A stretch of DNA of 64,000 nt from CAZGMN01 sp964645765 (GTDB lineage: Bacteria; Acidobacteriota; Aminicenantia; Aminicenantales; Aminicenantaceae). The notes under the pieces were generated by a model. It was not told the DNA's origin. It saw only the letters and a program-made list of their open reading frames with translations, and did not search any database. Both the position numbers and the translations under genes were made by a program. The stretch is from positions 50,805-114,804 of the forward strand of contig CAZYBE010000007.1 in NCBI GenBank assembly GCA_964645765.1. Reading direction: 5' to 3'. Shown piece by piece: positions 18,028-26,842 of this stretch. How positions within the stretch are numbered: position 1 is the stretch's first letter; the number at the start of each line of letters is the position of its first letter.

Positions 18028-18159
18028 GCTGAGGTTGTTTATTCTCTCTCTCTTTTCAACAGAATAGAGACCATCGTTCCAGGCGTATCCACTGGCGGAG
18101 AATGAGATTTAAGAGAGCAAATTATTCCCGTTTTGTATAAAGGGAAAAGGAGGATTGGG

Positions 18160-20232
18160 ATGCAGCAAGCAATCACCAGAATAAAGAAAAGGGACGGCAG
18201 TATCGCTGACTTTGTTCAAGGTAAAATCACAAATGCTGTTACTAAGGCCATGGAATCTTGCGGGGTTACAGACCAGAGCCGAGCCAAGACTGTTTCTGAT
18301 ATCGTCACTTACATGGTAGAGGATAAATTCGGGGGCTACACCATTCCCTCTGTGGAGCAGATTCAGGACATCGTTGAGATGGTTCTGATGAAGCAGGGCT
18401 TCCATGAAGTGGCTAAATCCTACATCCTCTACCGTGAGAGGCACAAAGAAATCAGAGAAGCGAGAGAGACAGGCATCAACCTGGTGAGGCTGATCAAGGA
18501 TTACATCAACGACATCGATTGGAAGATAAGAGAAAATTCCAACGAAGGAGTGATGAGCTTTTCAGGATTGAATGCCAGAGTCTCAGGTGAGGTTCTTTCC
18601 AATTTTGCCCTCAACCAGCTTTATTCGGAAAGGATCAAGAACGCCCACGTGAAGGGAGAATTCCACCTCCATGACCTCTCCTACCCCATCGTCTCTTACT
18701 GCGCAGGCTGGTCGCTGGATAAGCTGCTGAGAAAAGGCTTCGGCCATGTGCCCAACCAAGTCCATTCTTCTCCAGCCAAGCATCTGGAAACAGCCACCCT
18801 CCATATGGTGAACTACATCGGAACCATGCAGGGCGAGTTTGCAGGGGCCCAGGCCTTTTCCAGTGTTGACACGCTCCTGGCTCCTTTTGTCAGAGCGGAT
18901 AAGCTTGACTATGAGCGGGTCAAACAGGACATCCAGAAGCTCATCTACGGCCTCAACGTTCCCTCCCGCTGGGGATGGCAGACTCCTTTCTCCAACCTGA
19001 CCTTTGACTGGACTATCCCGGCCGACATGAAGAACAAGCGGGTGGTGGTCGGAGGAGAAGAGCTGGATTCAACATACGGAGAATACCAGCAGGAAGTCGA
19101 CATGATCAACCGGGCTTTTCTGGAGCTGATGAGAAAAGGAGACCATCAGGGAAGAGTCTTCACTTTCCCCATTCCCACTTACAACCTCACCAAGGATCTT
19201 GACTGGGATTCGCCGAATGCCAATCTTCTTTTTGAAGTCACAGCCAAGTATGGAATTCCCTACTTTCAGAACTACATCGGAACGAATTTAGACCCTGGCG
19301 ACATCAGAGCCATGTGCTGCCGCTTGAACCTCGACCAGCGGGAGCTGCTGCGGCGGCCTGGCAACATCTGGGGGCCTGGAGATTCCACAGGCTCGATCGG
19401 AGTCGTGACCATAAACATGAACCGAGTCGGCTACGAATCCAGCACGCGGGAGGAATTCTTTTCCAAATTGAAGAGTGTCATGGTCGTGGCCAAGGAATCT
19501 CTTGAAACTAAGAGAGAAGTCGTCAACAACATGCTGGCCAAAGGGCTTGTCCCTTACACATTGACCTATCTCGGGCATTTTGACAATCATTTTTCGACTA
19601 TCGGCATCTGCGGTATGCACGAGTGCTGCCTGAACTTTCTCGGAAAGGGAATCGGCACGCATGAAGGAAAGGAGTTCACCATAGAAGTCCTCAATTTCAT
19701 GAGGGATACAATCAAGCAATTCCAGGAGGAGACAAAGAATATCTATAATCTGGAGGCGACTCCAGCTGAATCCACGTCCTACCGCCTAGCAAGGCTTGAT
19801 AAACAGAAATATCACAACATCATCACTTCAGGCACGGTGAAATTCCCTTATCTGACAAATTCCACCCAGTTGAACGTGGATGCGACCCGGGATATCTTTG
19901 AAGCTCTGGAGCATCAGAAGGATATTCAGCCTCTCTACACAGGCGGAACCATCTTTCATGCTTTTCTTCCTGAAGCCATCGACAGGGAAACGTGCAAGAA
20001 GCTCGTGCGCAAGATCGCTCAAACAAGAATTCCCTATTTCAGCATCACTCCAACCTTCAGTGTCTGCCCCAATCATGGCTATCTCAGAGGCGAGGTCCCT
20101 CGTTGCACTCAATGCGACGAGGGGACTGAAGTCTATTCGCGGATCGTTGGCTACTTAAGGCCTGTCAAAACCTGGAACGAGGGCAAGCAGCAGGAATTCA
20201 AGGATAGAACCCCCTACACAAGAATCATTTAG
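18160..20232 (+). CDS. nrdD: Anaerobic ribonucleoside-triphosphate reductase (class III)
   Basis: Makes deoxyribonucleotides without oxygen using a glycyl radical. The start is the ATG at 18160, 6 bases after AGGAGG; a TTG 27 bases upstream is only an open frame. The 690-residue product has an N-terminal ATP-cone (residues about 1-90: KRDGSIADFVQGKITNAV), the catalytic barrel with CGMHECC-type cysteines (ICGMHECCLNF), a C-terminal metal site (CPNH... then CTQC) and the radical glycine Gly664 in RIVGYLRPV. First gene of nrdD-glutaredoxin-nrdG-dut; likely NrdR-controlled. Confidence 0.96.
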   Translation: MQQAITRIKKRDGSIADFVQGKITNAVTKAMESCGVTDQSRAKTVSDIVTYMVEDKFGGYTIPSVEQIQDIVEMVLMKQGFHEVAKSYILYRERHKEIREARETGINLVRLIKDYINDIDWKIRENSNEGVMSFSGLNARVSGEVLSNFALNQLYSERIKNAHVKGEFHLHDLSYPIVSYCAGWSLDKLLRKGFGHVPNQVHSSPAKHLETATLHMVNYIGTMQGEFAGAQAFSSVDTLLAPFVRADKLDYERVKQDIQKLIYGLNVPSRWGWQTPFSNLTFDWTIPADMKNKRVVVGGEELDSTYGEYQQEVDMINRAFLELMRKGDHQGRVFTFPIPTYNLTKDLDWDSPNANLLFEVTAKYGIPYFQNYIGTNLDPGDIRAMCCRLNLDQRELLRRPGNIWGPGDSTGSIGVVTINMNRVGYESSTREEFFSKLKSVMVVAKESLETKREVVNNMLAKGLVPYTLTYLGHFDNHFSTIGICGMHECCLNFLGKGIGTHEGKEFTIEVLNFMRDTIKQFQEETKNIYNLEATPAESTSYRLARLDKQKYHNIITSGTVKFPYLTNSTQLNVDATRDIFEALEHQKDIQPLYTGGTIFHAFLPEAIDRETCKKLVRKIAQTRIPYFSITPTFSVCPNHGYLRGEVPRCTQCDEGTEVYSRIVGYLRPVKTWNEGKQQEFKDRTPYTRII

Positions 20233-20235
20233 GCA

Positions 20236-20502
20236 ATGGAATTCCTTATTTTTACCTACCCCAGTTGCTCGAAGTGCGAAGAGCTCAAGAATTATCTGAA
20301 AGAGAAAGAGCTGACAGGCCAGGAATACGGCCTGGCCCTTAAAGAGAGCAAGCTAAAAATCAGGGAATTTCTGAGCCTTCTCAAACGCGACGAAAAGGGA
20401 GCGATCATCATCCCCACCCTGGTGATGCGGGAAAGAGAAGAAGTCGTTGCTGTCCTGAACAGCCGCAAGGAGTTAGAGGAATGGTTGAGATCAAAGGCCT
20501 GA
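20236..20502 (+). CDS. Glutaredoxin/thioredoxin-fold protein in the nrd operon
   Basis: An 88-residue small redox protein with a CSKC active site (Cys11, Cys14) after a FLIFTYPS strand, and a cis-proline motif IIIPTLV near residue 61. It begins 3 bases after nrdD ends, with no Shine-Dalgarno of its own, and overlaps nrdG by 22 bases, so translation is coupled on both sides. Placement between reductase and activase suggests it reduces NrdD disulfides, a job done by thioredoxin or glutaredoxin in class III systems that do not use formate (inference). Confidence 0.85.
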   Translation: MEFLIFTYPSCSKCEELKNYLKEKELTGQEYGLALKESKLKIREFLSLLKRDEKGAIIIPTLVMREREEVVAVLNSRKELEEWLRSKA

Positions 20503-21179
20503 TAAAGTTTGCGCCCAAAGATTTTGTGGGGTTCATCTCTTCGACTGTTTTCTTGGGCGGCTGCAACTTTCGCTGTCCCTTCTGCCACAATTCGGACTTG
20601 GTGCTCAAACCCCAAACCCTTCCCACTTTTCCCCTGGATTATTTCCTCAGCTATCTCGATTCAAGAAAGGGCTGGCTGGAGGGAATCTGCGTTTCTGGAG
20701 GGGAGCCTCTGATTCATGAAGACCTGGAAGTGCTTCTTGCTCTGATCAAAGAGCGCAACCTCCTGGTCAAGGTTGACACCAACGGCTCTCTTCCCCGAGT
20801 GCTTGAAGAGCTCGTCGAGCGCAAGCTCATCGACCAGGTTGCCATGGATGTCAAGGCTCCCTTAGACCGGTACCATGAGGTCTGCGGCGCTGCGGTGAGC
20901 CAAGAGGATATTCTGAAGAGCATCGAGATTATAAAAAATTCAGGGCTCGCTTATCTCTTCCGGACGACTGCTGTTCCTGGCCTTGTCGGGCCAGAGGACA
21001 TCAGGAGAATTGGCGAGATGCTCGATGGCGCAAAGCTTTTCCAAGTCCAGCAGTTTCAGCCTGAAAACACCATCGACCGCCGCTACCTTCAAACAAGGCC
21101 TTATAGCCGCGAAGAGCTCCAGGCGTTGGCCAGGTTTGCTGAGCCTTATTTTGCCGAAATCAGGATTGAAGGCATCTGA
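20481..21179 (+). CDS. nrdG: Anaerobic RNR activating protein (radical SAM)
   Basis: Radical-SAM enzyme that generates the glycyl radical on NrdD. The 232-residue product has the iron-sulfur cluster motif CNFRCPFC (Cys28, Cys32, Cys35) in GGCNFRCPFCHN, the SAM-binding GG motif VSGGEPL and VDTNG. It is longer than enterobacterial NrdG and close to the PflA-like NrdG2 form. AGAGGA lies just before the ATG, inside the end of the glutaredoxin-like gene. Confidence 0.93.
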   Translation: MVEIKGLIKFAPKDFVGFISSTVFLGGCNFRCPFCHNSDLVLKPQTLPTFPLDYFLSYLDSRKGWLEGICVSGGEPLIHEDLEVLLALIKERNLLVKVDTNGSLPRVLEELVERKLIDQVAMDVKAPLDRYHEVCGAAVSQEDILKSIEIIKNSGLAYLFRTTAVPGLVGPEDIRRIGEMLDGAKLFQVQQFQPENTIDRRYLQTRPYSREELQALARFAEPYFAEIRIEGI

Positions 21180-21181
21180 GC

Positions 21182-21604
21182 ATGGAACTCAAGGTGAAGA
21201 GGATTGTCGAAGGGGCTAAGCTTCCATTCTATCATCACCAAGGAGATGCAGGATTGGACATTTTCTCTGCTGTGGATTGCGTTCTTGAAGCAGGCGCTGC
21301 CATGGCGGTTCCGACCGGGATCAAAGTGGCTATTCCAGAAGGCTATGCAGGACTCATCTGGGACAAGAGCGGCATTTCCCTCAGAGGTGTTCACAAGCTG
21401 GCAGGCGTTATTGATTCAGGCTATCGAGGGGAAGTCAAAGTTGTTCTGGTCAATCTGGGTCGAGAGCCCTTTCGAATCGAGAAAGGGATGAAGATTGCCC
21501 AGCTTTTGATCCAGCCTGTTATTGAGGTTCAGGTTGTCGAGACCGATGAGCTGGGTGAGACATCGCGCGGAGAAGAAGGCTTCGGAAGCACGGGCAAGTA
21601 TTAA
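21182..21604 (+). CDS. dut: dUTP diphosphatase
   Basis: Hydrolyses dUTP to dUMP and pyrophosphate, sparing DNA from uracil and feeding dTMP synthesis. The 140-residue trimeric-type enzyme shows all five motifs: GDAGLDIFS, DKSGISLRG, GVIDSGYRGEV (with the catalytic Asp and Tyr), GMKIAQLLIQP and RGEEGFGSTG. It starts 2 bases after nrdG ends, so nucleotide reduction and dUTP clean-up share one transcript. The family A repeat begins directly after the stop codon. Confidence 0.96.
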   Translation: MELKVKRIVEGAKLPFYHHQGDAGLDIFSAVDCVLEAGAAMAVPTGIKVAIPEGYAGLIWDKSGISLRGVHKLAGVIDSGYRGEVKVVLVNLGREPFRIEKGMKIAQLLIQPVIEVQVVETDELGETSRGEEGFGSTGKY

Positions 21605-21757
21605 AAAGCTCAGGCTGGGTGTTTCGAAAACACGCAGGCTTTGCCTCAGCGAGGCAAACCCTGCTCGGTTTCAGGCTTCGCTCTCCTCTCCCTTCGGTCG
21701 AGGAACCATGCCCGCTCAGCCTTCAAACGGTTTTCTCAATCACCCAGCCTGAGCTTT
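21605..21757. repeat. Repeat family A, copy 2
   Basis: Outer arms AAAGCTCAGGCTGGGTG (21605-21621) and exact reverse complement (21741-21757). The core matches copy 1 from CTCGGTTTCAGGCTTCGCTC through CCCGCTCAGCCTTCAAACGG; the internal hairpin is altered to GCAGGCTTTGCC-type sequence. It starts on the base after the dut stop codon and can form a long terminator-like hairpin. Confidence 0.9.
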
Positions 21758-21855
21758 AGCTTTGTTCATGCATCGCAAAAAACTACTTTTTGAATGATCC
21801 TTTGACAATGCGTCTGACTTCTGTTATTAAAATAATTTCCGGCGGGGGAAGGTTT

Positions 21856-22476
21856 TTATTTTTTCGGAATATCTGCCTTATCCGAATAGCCCCGCTCTTC
21901 CCAGTATCCTTTAAAGTCTTTGTCGGAAAGCTCGATTCCTTCTACCCACTGCACCCATTTGTAGCCGTACTTGTCTTCAGCCGCAACCATGAAGGGAAAC
22001 CCTCTCTGCGGGGGGAGGGTGATATTGTTGATTTTGTAAGCGAGGAGGATTTTTCTTTGCTTGATGAACTCCAAGGGGAGAGAACTCATGTATTCTTTGC
22101 CTATGGTATGGAAGATGACAGTTTTTGCCTCAGCCTTAGGCCGAGCTTTTTCCAGGAGGTCGACGATTCTGACGCCCGTCCAGAGGGCCGTGTATCTCCA
22201 TCCTTCGACACAGTTCATGGTGATGACCCTTGATTCTTGGGAAAAGGAGAGGACCTCGTCATAGCTGAGCTCAAGAGGATTCTCGACGAGCCCGGTGACC
22301 TTCAAGCGATAGGCCGCAAGGTCTACCCTGGGAGGAATCTCGATATGGGTCGTCATTTGCTCCCCAAGGGGAGTGAGCTTCTGGCCCCTGTATTCTGTGA
22401 TTTCCTTTTCTTGTTGAGCAAAGCCGATAGAGAGAATGATCTGGATTCCTGATAATAGGATTAAGATTTTATTCAT
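21856..22476 (-). CDS. Exported molybdopterin-dependent oxidoreductase (sulfite oxidase fold)
   Basis: Periplasmic molybdenum-cofactor enzyme of the sulfite oxidase/MsrP fold. The start is ATG 22476 (the frame opens at a TTG 12 bases earlier). Signal peptide MNKILILLSGIQIILSIGFAQ, then a 185-residue catalytic domain with the Mo-ligating cysteine in ITMNCVEGWRY, followed by LWTGVRIVDLL and GFPFMVAAEDKYGYKWVQWV. At 206 residues it lacks the dimerisation domain of true sulfite oxidases, as MsrP-like enzymes do. Substrate unknown. It is flanked by a full family A repeat and a core-less copy. Confidence 0.85.
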   Translation of the reverse strand: MNKILILLSGIQIILSIGFAQQEKEITEYRGQKLTPLGEQMTTHIEIPPRVDLAAYRLKVTGLVENPLELSYDEVLSFSQESRVITMNCVEGWRYTALWTGVRIVDLLEKARPKAEAKTVIFHTIGKEYMSSLPLEFIKQRKILLAYKINNITLPPQRGFPFMVAAEDKYGYKWVQWVEGIELSDKDFKGYWEERGYSDKADIPKK

Positions 22477-22533
22477 GTCTTCTCTCAAAAAAATATTATA
22501 AAGGATAGGAGCGATGGATTCAAAGAGCTAAAT

Positions 22534-22581
22534 AGGATCAGGCTGTGTGTTTCGGTTTTCTCAATCACCCAGCCTGATCCT
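22534..22581. repeat. Repeat family A, copy 3 (core-less hairpin)
   Basis: AGGATCAGGCTGTGTG (22534-22549) and CACCCAGCCTGATCCT (22566-22581) pair with one mismatch. The right half GTTTTCTCAATCACCCAGCCTGA is the same as copy 2, but the whole internal core is missing. Either a deletion derivative or the empty form of the element. Confidence 0.75.
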
Positions 22582-22636
22582 TTATGATAGAATAAGGACC
22601 TTTGCTTGCTATCGTGGGAAAAAAGATTATTCTTCG

Positions 22637-22666
22637 TTCACTTTTGCCGCTTCCCTCGCTTATAAT
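22637..22666 (+). promoter_or_regulatory. Candidate sigma-70 promoter with possible leaderless start
   Basis: TTCACT at 22637-22642, 18 bases, perfect TATAAT at 22661-22666. The expected transcription start is at about 22673, the first base of the GTG start proposed for the next gene. Confidence 0.45.
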
Positions 22667-22672
22667 GGATGG

Positions 22673-23398
22673 GTGAGTAAGCCAAAAAGTGCACCCGGAT
22701 TGGGCCTAAAGAAGAAGTTCGCCGTCATCCTCGTCCGGCCTGAGCATGCAGAGAACATCGGCCTTGTCGCTCGCTGTATGAAAAATACCGGGTTTAAGGA
22801 ATTGAGGCTGGTCGAGGTGCAGGGCACTGAAAAAAAGTCCCTTCAGACCGCAGTTCATTCTGAAGAGATACTGGACAGGGCGCGATTGTATGCTGGCCTC
22901 AAGGAAGCCACTTCTGACCTTGATTTGATTTTTGCGGCCACGGCGAGGCAAAGGAAGAATTTTCCTTCGATTTCTTTACAGGAAGCCCTGAAGGAGATGT
23001 TCGCCTTTTCTCCAGCAACAAAAATCGGGCTCCTCTTCGGCAATGAGCGGACAGGCCTGACCTCTGATGAGCTTCGAAGCTCGAATTTCCGTTTCACCAT
23101 TCCTCAAGCCGAGAGGCAACCTTCCTATAACCTTGCTTCGGCTGTGCTCCTGACTCTGTTTCATATCTATGCTTACGATGCAAGCCAAGCTCGGCTCAGC
23201 AGGGAAAAGCCAATTTCTCGAAAGGAACAGGAGGAATGCATCGGCCTTGTTCTAAATAAACTGGAGAGAAGAAGGTTTATCCACGACACAAACAAGCTTC
23301 ATATGACAGAGATGATTCACGACCTCTTCGGCAGGCTTGCTCTGACCGAAAAAGATAAAAAATTGGTGCTTGCAATTTTTTCAAAGGCCGTAATATGA
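22673..23398 (+). CDS. SPOUT-class RNA methyltransferase (TrmJ/SpoU family)
   Basis: SAM-dependent 2'-O-ribose methyltransferase, probably acting on tRNA (TrmJ-like). All three knot motifs are present: ENIGLVARCMKNTGF, LLFGNERTGLTSDEL and IPQAERQPSYNLASAV. The conserved domain begins near KFAVILVRPEHAENIG. The frame is open from within the repeat at 22547, but that part cannot be conserved; the GTG at 22673 is the best guess and gives 241 residues, though no Shine-Dalgarno supports it. C-terminal helices after residue 180 match the TrmJ extension. Confidence 0.88.
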   Translation: MSKPKSAPGLGLKKKFAVILVRPEHAENIGLVARCMKNTGFKELRLVEVQGTEKKSLQTAVHSEEILDRARLYAGLKEATSDLDLIFAATARQRKNFPSISLQEALKEMFAFSPATKIGLLFGNERTGLTSDELRSSNFRFTIPQAERQPSYNLASAVLLTLFHIYAYDASQARLSREKPISRKEQEECIGLVLNKLERRRFIHDTNKLHMTEMIHDLFGRLALTEKDKKLVLAIFSKAVI

Positions 23399-23453
23399 AA
23401 ATTGGAACACCTTGGCACATGAATTTCTGATTGAGGCCTGAAGGAGGAAAAAT

Positions 23454-23858
23454 ATGGAAAGGGAATTGAAAGTGACTTTCCCGGGAGGATTGAGGGTCGA
23501 TGCGGAATACAAAGGTTTTTTGATTAAGACCGACCAGCCAGCCTACCAGGGCGGCGGCGGTTCAGCCCCTGCTCCCTTTGACCTTTTCTTGGCTTCGATT
23601 GCCACCTGTGCCGGCTATTATGTCCTTGCTTTCTGCCAGAGCCGTGGAATTTCTGTAGAAAAGTCCGGAGTCTTGATGAGGACAGAGAGAAATCCAGAGA
23701 CTAAGAGGATAGAGAAAATATCGATAGAGATTAAGCTTCCTTCGGATTTTCCTGAGAAATACAAGAATGCAGTCATCAAGGCTGTGGATACCTGCTCGGT
23801 CAAAGCCCATATCTTGAAGCCTCCCTCTTTTGAGGTGAAGACAAGAATCGGGGAGTAG
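23454..23858 (+). CDS. OsmC-family peroxiredoxin-like protein
   Basis: A 134-residue protein of the OsmC/Ohr/YhfA family, which reduces organic hydroperoxides with two cysteines. Here they are Cys52 in ASIATCAGYY and Cys114 in VDTCSVKAHI. The order and spacing fit the YhfA-like OsmC branch rather than Ohr. AAGGAGGAAAAAT precedes the ATG; the gene follows the RNA methyltransferase by 55 bases and is probably co-transcribed. Confidence 0.9.
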   Translation: MERELKVTFPGGLRVDAEYKGFLIKTDQPAYQGGGGSAPAPFDLFLASIATCAGYYVLAFCQSRGISVEKSGVLMRTERNPETKRIEKISIEIKLPSDFPEKYKNAVIKAVDTCSVKAHILKPPSFEVKTRIGE

Positions 23859-23952
23859 GTTTTCATAAAGAGGAAAGAGGGCTTTTTGAGGATGAAGTGA
23901 AACAAAAGTCCTGAGCCGCCCTGTTCGTGCCTGATAAATAAAAAATATTAAA

Positions 23953-24720
23953 TTATTTGATCAACCTCTTTTTCATCAACTTGACGCCAATATAAAAGGC
24001 GATGACTTCTAAAACAAATATGAACAGAAAGCTGAATATTATTCCCGGGCGATAAACCCCGGAGAACACGGCTCGTGAAATGTTGACGGCGTGGGTGAGG
24101 GGGATGAATGATGAAAATGTCTTCATCCAGCCTGGGAATTTGTCCAAAGGAAAGAATACGCCTGAAAAGAAAAGCATGGGCATGATGATCAGCTCTGTAT
24201 AATAATTAAAAAAATCAAAATTGGGCGCAAAGGAAGTCACGATGATGGCCATTGAGCCAAAAAGGATACCAACAAAGACCATGAGAACAAGCAGGAGCAA
24301 TACGCTTGGCATTGACGCCGGCAAGACCCCCATGAAGGCCGCCACAATGAACATCAAGGTTCCGCTGACCAAACCTCTGAAGGCGGCCCAGGCGATATCG
24401 CCGGCAATGGCATCCTCTGCGGAAACAGGGGTGGCAATCATAGAATCATAGAGCTTTTCGTGGACCATTTTGACAAAAGTCCCGTACAAGCATTCAAATG
24501 TGGAGGAAAGCATGACCGAGGAGACGAGAACGCCCGGGACAAGAAAAAAAAGGTAAGGCTTTCCGCCAAAGTATCCTATATAGGCACCCATGCCGATTCC
24601 GAATGTTATAAGATAGAAGAGAGGCTCAATAAGACTCACAAGAAAAGTTGGAACGACAAACCTTTTGTAGGAAACAAGATTCCTGAAAAACACATAATAG
24701 ACCCTGTAAGAAAGGTTCAT
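23953..24720 (-). CDS. ABC-2 type transporter permease (NodJ-like)
   Basis: Membrane subunit of the second ABC exporter in the window: 255 residues, six hydrophobic segments, with the ABC-2 signature region PLFYLITFGIGMG and the C-terminal PLTHAVNISRAVFSG of the NodJ/lipooligosaccharide exporter branch. Its ATG overlaps the stop of the ATPase gene (ATGA, 24717-24720). The exported compound is not evident. Confidence 0.9.
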   Translation of the reverse strand: MNLSYRVYYVFFRNLVSYKRFVVPTFLVSLIEPLFYLITFGIGMGAYIGYFGGKPYLFFLVPGVLVSSVMLSSTFECLYGTFVKMVHEKLYDSMIATPVSAEDAIAGDIAWAAFRGLVSGTLMFIVAAFMGVLPASMPSVLLLLVLMVFVGILFGSMAIIVTSFAPNFDFFNYYTELIIMPMLFFSGVFFPLDKFPGWMKTFSSFIPLTHAVNISRAVFSGVYRPGIIFSFLFIFVLEVIAFYIGVKLMKKRLIK

Positions 24721-25634
24721 TCGATCAAGCCTCTGCCCGTGAGCTTTAAAAAAACATCTTCAAGAGACGCCGGTCTGTTCAAGTAATTATGCATGTTCAA
24801 TTCGATCAATTTTTTCATGAGCTCCTGTCCGTCCTGGCAGTAAAAATACAAAGTATCTCCCACCCGTTCATGCCCGCAGGAAAAAGATAATAAAGGACCC
24901 ATGATTTTTTCGTCTTCCTCCTTGGGGATCCTTATTTCAACGACTTCCCTGCCGATTTCCTCCTCCACCAGCTTCGCCGGCACACCCTCTCTCAAGATTT
25001 TGCCGCGATGCATGATCACAACACGGTCGCAAAGCTGCTGGGCTTCTTCCATATATTGCGTTGTCAGGATCAAGGTCGCTCCCTGGTTCTTCAGTTGACG
25101 AAGCCTTTGCCATATCAGATGTTTTGCCTGGGGGTCAAGGCCCGTTGTTGGCTCATCGGCAACGATTAATTTTGGATGATTGAGCAAAGCTTTGGCTATC
25201 AACAGCCTTCTCTTCATCCCTGTCGAAAGTTCGTCTATTTTGCTCTTCCGCTTATGCTCGAGCTCAACGAATTTTAGAAGATCTGTAATCCTCGTTTTTG
25301 CTTCACGTTTCGGAATATCAAAGAAGTTGGCAAAAACAATAAGGTTCTCATAGACGGTCAGACCAGTGTCGAGGGTAATCTCTTGAGGGACCACTCCTGT
25401 CATCATCTTCAGCGCCCGATTGTTGATATGAGCGGGCAGACCGTTGACGATCAGCGTGCCCGAAGTCAGGGGAGAAACGCAGTGGATCATTTTGATGGTT
25501 GAAGTCTTGCCCGCGCCGTTCGGCCCCAAGAAACCGAAGCATTCGCCTTCCTTTATTTCAAAGGAGATCCCGTCAACGGCCGTAAGTTCACCGTATTTTT
25601 TCACGAGGTCTTTTGCTGTTACAATCGTTTTCAT
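24717..25634 (-). CDS. ABC transporter ATP-binding protein (NodI-like)
   Basis: ATPase partner of the permease that follows. The 305 residues contain Walker A GPNGAGKT at 37-44, Q-loop VVPQE at 81-85, signature LSTGM at 136-140, Walker B LIVADE at 156-161 and the D-loop GLDP. The NodI/DrrA-type C-terminal domain (residues 215-305) ends in the usual NRPASLEDVFLKLTGR. The exporter is separate in sequence from the one at 1-1616. Confidence 0.93.
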   Translation of the reverse strand: MKTIVTAKDLVKKYGELTAVDGISFEIKEGECFGFLGPNGAGKTSTIKMIHCVSPLTSGTLIVNGLPAHINNRALKMMTGVVPQEITLDTGLTVYENLIVFANFFDIPKREAKTRITDLLKFVELEHKRKSKIDELSTGMKRRLLIAKALLNHPKLIVADEPTTGLDPQAKHLIWQRLRQLKNQGATLILTTQYMEEAQQLCDRVVIMHRGKILREGVPAKLVEEEIGREVVEIRIPKEEDEKIMGPLLSFSCGHERVGDTLYFYCQDGQELMKKLIELNMHNYLNRPASLEDVFLKLTGRGLIE

Positions 25635-25654
25635 TGATTGAGTTTTTCCCTATC

Positions 25655-26626
25655 TTATCTTGAAACCTGGGGAAGCCAGAGGTAGTAGAAGCCGCTTTTT
25701 AAAGAGCGAAAAATATCCTCGAAGTTTTTGCTTTCAAAGAGTTGAGCGCTCTCCAGCTTTGTGGCGTAGATGTTCGTCTTTCTCAAAGGATAGTAGGTAT
25801 AGGCAACGACCTTTGCCTCTTTGAGCGAGGCAAGTGCCAGAGCCTTCTTCAAGGCTGAATCGAAATAGCCGATTTCGTCGACCAGCTTAAGCTCATAAGC
25901 TTGATGGCCGGTGTAGATGCGCCCGTCGGCAATCTTCCGCAGCTTATCAAGCGAAAGCAAGTCTTTTCTTTTCTGATAAACCACGTCCAGAAACTTCTGG
26001 TAGAGTTCGTCAACCACCCCTTGAAAAATCTTTTTCTCTTCCTCGGTCATCTCTCGAAAAGTGCTTCCTGAATCTTTCATCTCCCCCGACTTGATGACAT
26101 TGACCTTGACCCCGATTTTCGCCATGAGCTCCTGGAGGTTGGGAAAAATCGAGATAACGCCGATGCTTCCGGTGACGGTCGAGGGATGGGCGACGATGAA
26201 ATCGCAGGCAGAAGCGAGATAATAGCCGCCTGAGGCGGCCAGCCCCATCATCAGCCCCACCACAGGGATTCGAGTTTTTTCTTTGAATCTCAGAATTTCG
26301 TTGTAGAGGATGTCGCTCGTTGTGACTTCCCCTCCAGGAGTGTCGAGGCGGAGGATGACAGCCTTGATTCTCTTATCCTCAGCAGCTTTCTCCAGTCGGT
26401 AGTAGACCTGGGAGAGGATGTCTCCTTCCTTGGAGAATATTCCGGGATTGGCGGAGGAGGTGATGATGCCCGAGATATCGAGGATGAGGATTTTTTCTCT
26501 GGCCTTGCTCTTGACCAGGACGACTTCCTGAATTTTTTCCTTTCCCAGAAAGTCAAGATGAATTTGAGGCATACAGCCCGCAAGAAGAAAGGATATGAAG
26601 ATAATCAATAAAAAAATCTTTTTCAT
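25655..26626 (-). CDS. sppA: Signal peptide peptidase SppA, lipoprotein type (S49)
   Basis: Membrane-anchored serine protease that degrades cleaved signal peptides. The frame is open from 26890, but the ATG at 26626 is chosen because GGAGGAGAA abuts it and a lipoprotein signal peptide starts there: KKIFLLIIFISFLLAGC, with Cys18 the lipidated residue. The 323-residue short form has one S49 domain, with nucleophile Ser132 in GLAASGGYY and general base Lys184 in KSGEMKDSGS. A lipid anchor on SppA is less usual than a transmembrane helix. It ends 20 bases upstream of the ABC gene pair's start, on the same strand and in the direction of them, so co-transcription is likely. Confidence 0.92.
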   Translation of the reverse strand: MKKIFLLIIFISFLLAGCMPQIHLDFLGKEKIQEVVLVKSKAREKILILDISGIITSSANPGIFSKEGDILSQVYYRLEKAAEDKRIKAVILRLDTPGGEVTTSDILYNEILRFKEKTRIPVVGLMMGLAASGGYYLASACDFIVAHPSTVTGSIGVISIFPNLQELMAKIGVKVNVIKSGEMKDSGSTFREMTEEEKKIFQGVVDELYQKFLDVVYQKRKDLLSLDKLRKIADGRIYTGHQAYELKLVDEIGYFDSALKKALALASLKEAKVVAYTYYPLRKTNIYATKLESAQLFESKNFEDIFRSLKSGFYYLWLPQVSR

Positions 26627-26842
26627 TTCTCCTCCATATAAGGGGGAAAGTCTCCGTTTGTCATTTTTTAAAAAAGCATTATAACATATCACAATCATGT
26701 CGATGCAAAAAAGAGCAAAAAGGGCGCAGGAAACATTTTTGATGATTAGAAATTTTCTCTTTTCTCTTGAGAATAAGACTAAAGAAGCCTGCCCCTTTTT
26801 TAGCATTGACTCTAATCTTCGCCGGTGATATAGATTTTGGAA

